This document shows, in pieces, positions 5,525 through 5,660 of a stretch of DNA of 5,660 bases (positions are counted from its first letter, which is position 1; each line of letters starts with the position of its first letter). The notes beneath the pieces are model-generated. The model saw only the letters and a program-made list of their open reading frames with translations, had not been told where the DNA came from and ran no database searches. The DNA lies in contig JAFSXH010000234.1 in assembly GCA_017444165.1 (NCBI GenBank), forward strand, positions 1-5,660. The letters run 5' to 3'. A program made the translations under genes and the position numbers. The DNA is from a bacterium (GTDB taxonomy: Bacteria > Vulcanimicrobiota > Xenobia > Xenobiales > Xenobiaceae).

Positions 5525-5546
5525 AACAAAATTAATTTTATCGCAA
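5519..5546. repeat. TATCGCAA repeat flanking a 12-bp palindrome
   Basis: TATCGCAA occurs at 5519-5526 and 5539-5546, with the perfect palindrome AAAATTAATTTT at 5528-5539 between them. The second copy continues as TCCGCC and resembles the promoter region at 330-341, where TATCGCAACCGCC contains the minus-strand -35 box. No good -10 box is present here, so this may be a shared binding site or a decayed promoter. Confidence 0.35.
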
Positions 5547-5589
5547 TCCGCCAGAAGACTCATTCCTCTTAGGTAGGAGATGAATGGCG

Positions 5590-5624
5590 GTGTTTTGAGC
5601 GGGTTCGATGCCCGATCAAAACAC
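5590..5624 (+). other. Stable hairpin resembling a tRNA acceptor/T-arm minihelix
   Basis: GTGTTTTGA (5590-5598) pairs perfectly with TCAAAACAC (5616-5624). After one G-A mismatch, CGGG (5600-5603) pairs with CCCG (5611-5614), closing the 7-base loop TTCGATG. The loop with its closing pairs, GGGTTCGATGCCC, fits the T-arm pattern of tRNA. It is not a normal tRNA end, because both strands of the long helix are adjacent. No U-run follows on either strand, so it is not an intrinsic terminator. It may be part of a structured RNA or a DNA hairpin site. Confidence 0.45.
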
Positions 5625-5660
5625 AAAACTCTGTAGCTCATCTTGCAAAGCTATAACTAT

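Noticed and set aside
5580..5636. Short plus-strand frames from ATG 5580 (18 residues) and ATG 5608 (open to the edge)
   Set aside because: The first has its GGAG directly touching the ATG, too close to function. The second has no SD, and both overlap the hairpin.
5516..5641. 41-residue minus-strand ORF in the right end
   Set aside because: It has no SD, a composition unlike the other proteins, and runs through the hairpins.
5622..5660. 5' half of a tRNA beginning before TAGCTCATCTTGC
   Set aside because: The TA-GCTC start looks like a tRNA D-arm, but the loop lacks the GG pair expected in D-loops, the stem has a C-A mismatch and the acceptor would be AT-rich. The gene cannot be completed inside the window.
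5616..5660. 14 open minus-strand codons ending at TGA 5616-5618, possibly the end of a gene entering from the right
   Set aside because: The stretch is too short to separate from chance; sequence beyond 5660 is needed.

Overview
This is an AT-rich bacterial window. The lineage is not resolved. ATG, GTG and TTG starts are all used, Shine-Dalgarno (SD) sites are purine-rich, and one protein carries a lipoprotein signal. PGM1-type peptide ligases are known mainly from actinobacteria and cyanobacteria, and SpoVG proteins from Firmicutes, spirochaetes and many others, so the mix could fit a cyanobacterial sister lineage or a low-GC diderm, but this is a guess. No transposase, integrase, phage gene, CRISPR array, rRNA or complete tRNA is visible.

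Layout. (1) At the left edge (1-256, minus strand) is the N-terminal part of an unrecognised, very basic protein, driven by a good sigma-70-like promoter at 309-337. (2) comEC (442-1878, plus) encodes a ComEC/Rec2 DNA-uptake channel of the short type without the C-terminal metallo-beta-lactamase domain. (3) Convergent with it, and overlapping its last 51 bases, is an ATP-grasp ligase of the pheganomycin PGM1 type (1828-3540, minus). (4) A 231-base divergent region (3541-3771) holds a perfect 12-bp palindrome, a possible minus-strand promoter and a tiny Cys-rich reading frame in the ligase leader. (5) Rightward from there are a free-standing PheRS-type B3/B4-domain protein (3772-4371) and a small lipoprotein (4425-4790). 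(6) A 121-base leader with repeats and a hairpin that covers the ribosome binding site precedes two tandem, overlapping SpoVG-family genes (4912-5196 and 5189-5497). (7) The last 163 bases (5498-5660) hold no convincing gene but contain a series of hairpins, one of which imitates a tRNA acceptor/T-arm minihelix.

How the parts may work together. The ligase and the B3/B4 protein share a divergent control region, and both belong to families that act on amino acids, peptides or aminoacyl groups, so a functional link is possible but unproven. The SpoVG pair looks like an old tandem duplication kept as a translationally coupled operon. Its upstream hairpin places the first gene's SD in a GC-rich stem, and since SpoVG proteins bind nucleic acid, autoregulation is an attractive hypothesis.
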